This document shows positions 61,296 through 64,000 of a stretch of DNA of 64,000 nt, one piece after another. The DNA is taken from contig NZ_VDET01000002.1 of assembly GCF_006381105.1 (NCBI RefSeq), positions 1,153,578 through 1,217,577 on the forward strand. The letters are read 5' to 3'. Below the pieces are notes generated by a model. The model did not search any database and was not told the DNA's origin. It worked only from the letters and a program-made list of their open reading frames with translations. The DNA is from Flavicella sediminum (GTDB lineage Bacteria; Bacteroidota; Bacteroidia; Flavobacteriales; Flavobacteriaceae). The position numbers and the translations under genes are program-made. Each line of letters opens with the position of its first letter. Positions within the stretch are counted from its first letter, which is position 1.

Positions 61296-62168
61296 TTGGA
61301 AACTAAGGAAATACTTAAAAAAGTCCGCAAAATAGAAATTAAAACGCGTCGACTTTCAGATCATATTTTTTCAGGAGAATACCACAGTTCTTTTAAGGGT
61401 AGGGGTATGACTTTTAGCGAGGTCAGAGAATACCAATTTGGAGACGATATTAGAAATATTGACTGGAATGTAACTGCGCGTTACAATCAGCCTTATATCA
61501 AAGTATTTGAAGAAGAACGAGAACTGACCATGATGCTTTTGGTAGATATTAGTGGATCTGAATTTTTTGGTACGACTTCACAATTTAAAAAAGATACCGT
61601 GACTGAAATTGCGGCAACACTTGCTTTTTCAGCAATTCAAAACAATGATAAAGTTGGACTTATTTTATTTTCCGATCAGGTAGAATTGTTTATTCCTCCT
61701 AAAAAAGGAAAAAGCCATGTGCTTCGAATTATTAGAGAATTGATAGAGTTTCACCCCACAAGTAAAAAAACAAACCTAAACGAAGCCTTAAAATACTTGA
61801 CGAATGTAATGCGAAAAAAAGCCATTGTATTTGTACTTTCTGATTTTATGGATGATGATTACGAACAAACCCTAAAAATTGTTGGAAAAAAACACGATGT
61901 TACAGGGGTTCGCGTATTTGATAAACATGATGAAAGCATTCCCAATTTAGGAATTGTTCCTATGGAAGATGCGGAAACAGGACAAACAATGTTGGTGAAT
62001 ACAAGTTCTAAAAGTGTTCGAAAAGCCTACGAAGCACATTATTTAAAATCAGTTGCTTATTATCAAAACACTTTCAGTAAAAGTGGTTCAGGAACCATTA
62101 GTACAAGAGTAGATGAAAGTTATGTAAAAAAATTATTGGGGTATTTTAAACAAAAAGGAGGTAAATAA
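61296..62168 (+). CDS. DUF58 domain protein (Bat operon)
   Basis: A 290-residue cytoplasmic protein with a VWA-like fold. SSFKGRGMTFSEVREYQFGD (about 33-52), DIRNIDWNVTARYNQPYIKV and FEEERELTMMLLVDISGS are the DUF58 signature; DISGS resembles a MIDAS start. The start is a TTG at 61296 (METKEILKKVRKIEIK), since no ATG fits and the sequence matches the family's usual N-terminus. It lies 4 bases before the BatD-like gene. DUF58, MoxR and BatA/D proteins form a conserved operon linked to stress resistance in Bacteroidota. Confidence 0.95.
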   Translation: METKEILKKVRKIEIKTRRLSDHIFSGEYHSSFKGRGMTFSEVREYQFGDDIRNIDWNVTARYNQPYIKVFEEERELTMMLLVDISGSEFFGTTSQFKKDTVTEIAATLAFSAIQNNDKVGLILFSDQVELFIPPKKGKSHVLRIIRELIEFHPTSKKTNLNEALKYLTNVMRKKAIVFVLSDFMDDDYEQTLKIVGKKHDVTGVRVFDKHDESIPNLGIVPMEDAETGQTMLVNTSSKSVRKAYEAHYLKSVAYYQNTFSKSGSGTISTRVDESYVKKLLGYFKQKGGK

Positions 62169-62172
62169 AGCG

Positions 62173-63777
62173 ATGAAAAAAAGCATATTTTACATAGTAG
62201 TATTCATAAGCTCATGGTGTTTTGCTCAAGAGGATGTCCAGATACTTTCTGAAATAGACACGACTCAGATTAGAATAGGTGAGCAATTTGAATATACAAT
62301 TACCGTAGACAAAACAAGCGATGTTGTATTTCCAAAATTAGAAGCCTTAGGGGGTCTTGAAGTTGTTTCTGAAAGTAAAATAGATACTTTAGTTAGCAGC
62401 TTGGTTAAAAAATACCAACTTACAGGTTTTGATAGTGGTAGTTTTTACATTCCAAAACAGCAAGTATTTTTAGAAAGCAAGGCTTATTTTACAGATTCAT
62501 TATTGGTTAACGTAGCAACTGTTGCTGTAGATACTTTAAAACAGAAGCCATTTCCAATAAAACCAATTATTGACGAACCCGTAATTTTTGACGACTACCG
62601 TCCGTACTTTATTTGGTTGTATGTTTTATTATCTGTTTTGGTATTGGTCACAGCTATTTATTTTATTTTGAAAAAATATTATGGCGATGATTCTGCAAAT
62701 AAAAAAGAGCAAATTCCACCTTACCAAGAAGCCGTTGAAAAATTTGCTTCCTTAGAAGAAAAACAACTTTGGCAAAACAACAAAACCAAAGAATATTATA
62801 TTGAACTAACAGAAATTCTGAGAGTTTATATTGGTCGAGAAGTGAAAATTCAAACCTTAGAAGCTACTTCTGATGAATTAATTAGGCTTATTTCTAATAA
62901 AAATAAAGAAAAGGAAATAGGAATAGATCCTTCAGAAATAAAAACTTTAGCAGCCTTTTTAAAACATGCCGATTTTGTGAAATTCGCCAAATTAAGACCG
63001 CTAGCAGACGAAATTGAAAATGATAGAGCCACAGCAGCAAATATTGTTGAAGCCCTACAGCCTGTCTTAAAAAAGTACAAGCAAGCCAATTTATTAATTG
63101 ACGATGAATATTCTCGATACGTAAAGGCAGAAGCAGCATTAACACCTTCTGAAAAAAGAAAAAGAACTCTAAGCTATTTGGGGATGTTTGTTTTGGTTAT
63201 CGCAGCCTTGTCATTTGGAACTTTCCAAGTACTAAAACTCATGAAAATGGGAGCTGCTTCTATCTCACAAATAGAAATACCAGAATTGGGAACCAATGAA
63301 GTATGGGAGAAACAATCTTTTGGAACGCCTGCATTAACATTGCATGCTCCCGTTTCTATTCCCTTACGCACCAATGAAGTGCCACAACATATTCAAACTG
63401 TGTTGAGTAGTTTGGGAGTGTATGAATACAATCATCCTCAGGGACTTTCAAAAATAAATATAACAACACTGAGTTATGCGGGAATCAATGCGCAAATTGA
63501 GCAGGTTATGGAAAACACCATCAAAGGAATGCAACAGCAACCTAATGTTGAAGATTTTGAATATGAAAGACAACCGGCCAATTTAAAAAATGGAATGCAA
63601 GGTGTTTATTTGTCAGGAAACTTAAAAGAAAGTGGTGTAGAAAAAGAATTTAAGGTCATTGGTTTTACACATGAAAACTTAGTTTGGCAAGTAATAACTA
63701 TTTGCAATGAAGATGAAGATGAGATAAAAACAATGCTTGGAACCTTAATTGATTCCATTAATATTGAAATTGAATAA
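62173..63777 (+). CDS. BatD-like/DUF4381-like membrane protein of the Bat operon
   Basis: A 534-residue protein with an N-terminal signal (IFYIVVFISSWCFAQ). Residues about 20-115 are a beta-rich BatD-like exported domain (IGEQFEYTITVDKTSDVVFP). A membrane helix at about 145-167 (YFIWLYVLLSVLVLVTAIYF) follows. A helical DUF4381-like cytoplasmic part comes next (YYIELTEILRVYIGREVKIQ, TLEATSDELIRLI). A second helix lies at about 335-355 (YLGMFVLVIAALSFGTFQVL). The last ~170 residues (PALTLHAPVSIPLR ... VFEDFEYERQP-like region) have no family I can name. It is probably a scaffold for the VWA proteins that follow. Confidence 0.8.
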   Translation: MKKSIFYIVVFISSWCFAQEDVQILSEIDTTQIRIGEQFEYTITVDKTSDVVFPKLEALGGLEVVSESKIDTLVSSLVKKYQLTGFDSGSFYIPKQQVFLESKAYFTDSLLVNVATVAVDTLKQKPFPIKPIIDEPVIFDDYRPYFIWLYVLLSVLVLVTAIYFILKKYYGDDSANKKEQIPPYQEAVEKFASLEEKQLWQNNKTKEYYIELTEILRVYIGREVKIQTLEATSDELIRLISNKNKEKEIGIDPSEIKTLAAFLKHADFVKFAKLRPLADEIENDRATAANIVEALQPVLKKYKQANLLIDDEYSRYVKAEAALTPSEKRKRTLSYLGMFVLVIAALSFGTFQVLKLMKMGAASISQIEIPELGTNEVWEKQSFGTPALTLHAPVSIPLRTNEVPQHIQTVLSSLGVYEYNHPQGLSKINITTLSYAGINAQIEQVMENTIKGMQQQPNVEDFEYERQPANLKNGMQGVYLSGNLKESGVEKEFKVIGFTHENLVWQVITICNEDEDEIKTMLGTLIDSINIEIE

Positions 63778-63779
63778 GC

Positions 63780-64000
63780 ATGGAATGGAATAATTTTGAA
63801 TTCGAAAATCCGGCTTTTTTATGGGGCCTACTAATTTTACCTTTTTTAGTGTTTTGGTTTTTTTATACCCATGCTAAAAATTCAGCATCGTTACGGGTTG
63901 CTACAATCAAAGGGTTTAAAGTACAACCTTCTTTTTTAGCCAAATTAAAACCCCTGTTATACGTGTTAAGGTTGTTGGCAATTGCGTCACTTTTAGTGGC
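63780..64000 (+). CDS. BatA-type VWA membrane protein, N-terminal part
   Basis: The gene starts at 63780, 2 bases after the BatD-like stop, and runs off the window. About 73 residues are visible: FEFENPAFLWGLLILPFLVF is the BatA/BatB N-terminal signature with the first membrane helix. LRVATIKGFKVQPSFLAKLK and a second hydrophobic helix (LLYVLRLLAIASLLV) follow. The VWA domain should lie beyond the window. It is the fourth gene of the MoxR operon. Confidence 0.88.
   Translation, partial: MEWNNFEFENPAFLWGLLILPFLVFWFFYTHAKNSASLRVATIKGFKVQPSFLAKLKPLLYVLRLLAIASLLV

Overview
The window looks like chromosomal DNA of a marine, polysaccharide-degrading flavobacterium (Bacteroidota, Flavobacteriaceae). 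The evidence is low G+C, SusC/SusD and other carboxypeptidase-regulatory-domain TonB-dependent receptors, FecI/FecR-type sigma/anti-sigma pairs, TAnnTTTG promoter elements, starts without Shine-Dalgarno sequences, a GH16 enzyme of the agarase/porphyranase type and two beta-helix proteins resembling iota-carrageenases (GH82). No rRNA, tRNA, CRISPR array, prophage or insertion sequence was found.

Layout. 1-4.9 kb: end of a SusC/SusD/DUF1735-type lipoprotein operon. 5.1-10.1 kb (minus): aldo/keto reductase, beta-helix protein with a lysine-rich tail, phosphoglycerate kinase, and a small protein with a barrel-less TonB plug. 10.2-12.1 kb (plus): DNA polymerase III delta' and a nitroreductase that carries the substrate-lid residues of iodotyrosine deiodinase. 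12.1-17.4 kb (minus): FecI-type sigma factor, FecR anti-sigma factor and STN-domain TonB receptor (one surface-signalling unit), behind fructose-1,6-bisphosphatase. 17.6-20.9 kb: a lipoprotein built from 36-residue repeats, the GH16 enzyme, and three tandem ~280-bp non-coding repeats. 20.9-25.4 kb: an unusual module of a VWA lipoprotein-like protein, a divergent ECF sigma factor, a membrane protein joining an anti-sigma-like tail to plug and TonB-C-like domains, and a DoxX-like protein. 25.6-32.4 kb: housekeeping genes (methyltransferase, HAD phosphatase, mnmG flanked by two parS sites, ybeY, gltX). 32.5-39 kb: SPFH protein and an AraC regulator/TonB receptor/beta-helix locus. 39-42.8 kb: tatA, GIN-domain protein, RNase R.

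42.8-43.9 kb is an AT-rich non-coding region with six exact TGTKNATAA DnaA-box-like sites, which I propose as the replication origin. Genes to its left lie mostly on the minus strand and genes to its right mostly on the plus strand, and two parS sites lie 14-16 kb away. 43.9-49.1 kb: a large unknown lipoprotein, rpiB, and a DUF1501/DUF1800 pair. 49.3-53.4 kb: octaheme cytochrome with HEAT/TPR repeats, SUMF1-like lipoprotein without the catalytic cysteines, and a divergent HupE/UreJ protein, with paired direct repeats in the shared promoter region. 53.5-56.3 kb: dCMP deaminase, S41 protease, LpxH-like hydrolase. 56.4-59.3 kb: a large TonB receptor. 59.8-64 kb: the MoxR/DUF58/BatD-like/BatA operon, interrupted by a frameshifted four-helix-bundle pseudogene.

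The most unusual observations are the putative oriC with nearby parS sites, the sigma/plug-anti-sigma/VWA module, the candidate bacterial iodotyrosine deiodinase, the 36-residue repeat lipoprotein, and the two GH82-like proteins that appear to lack one catalytic acid.
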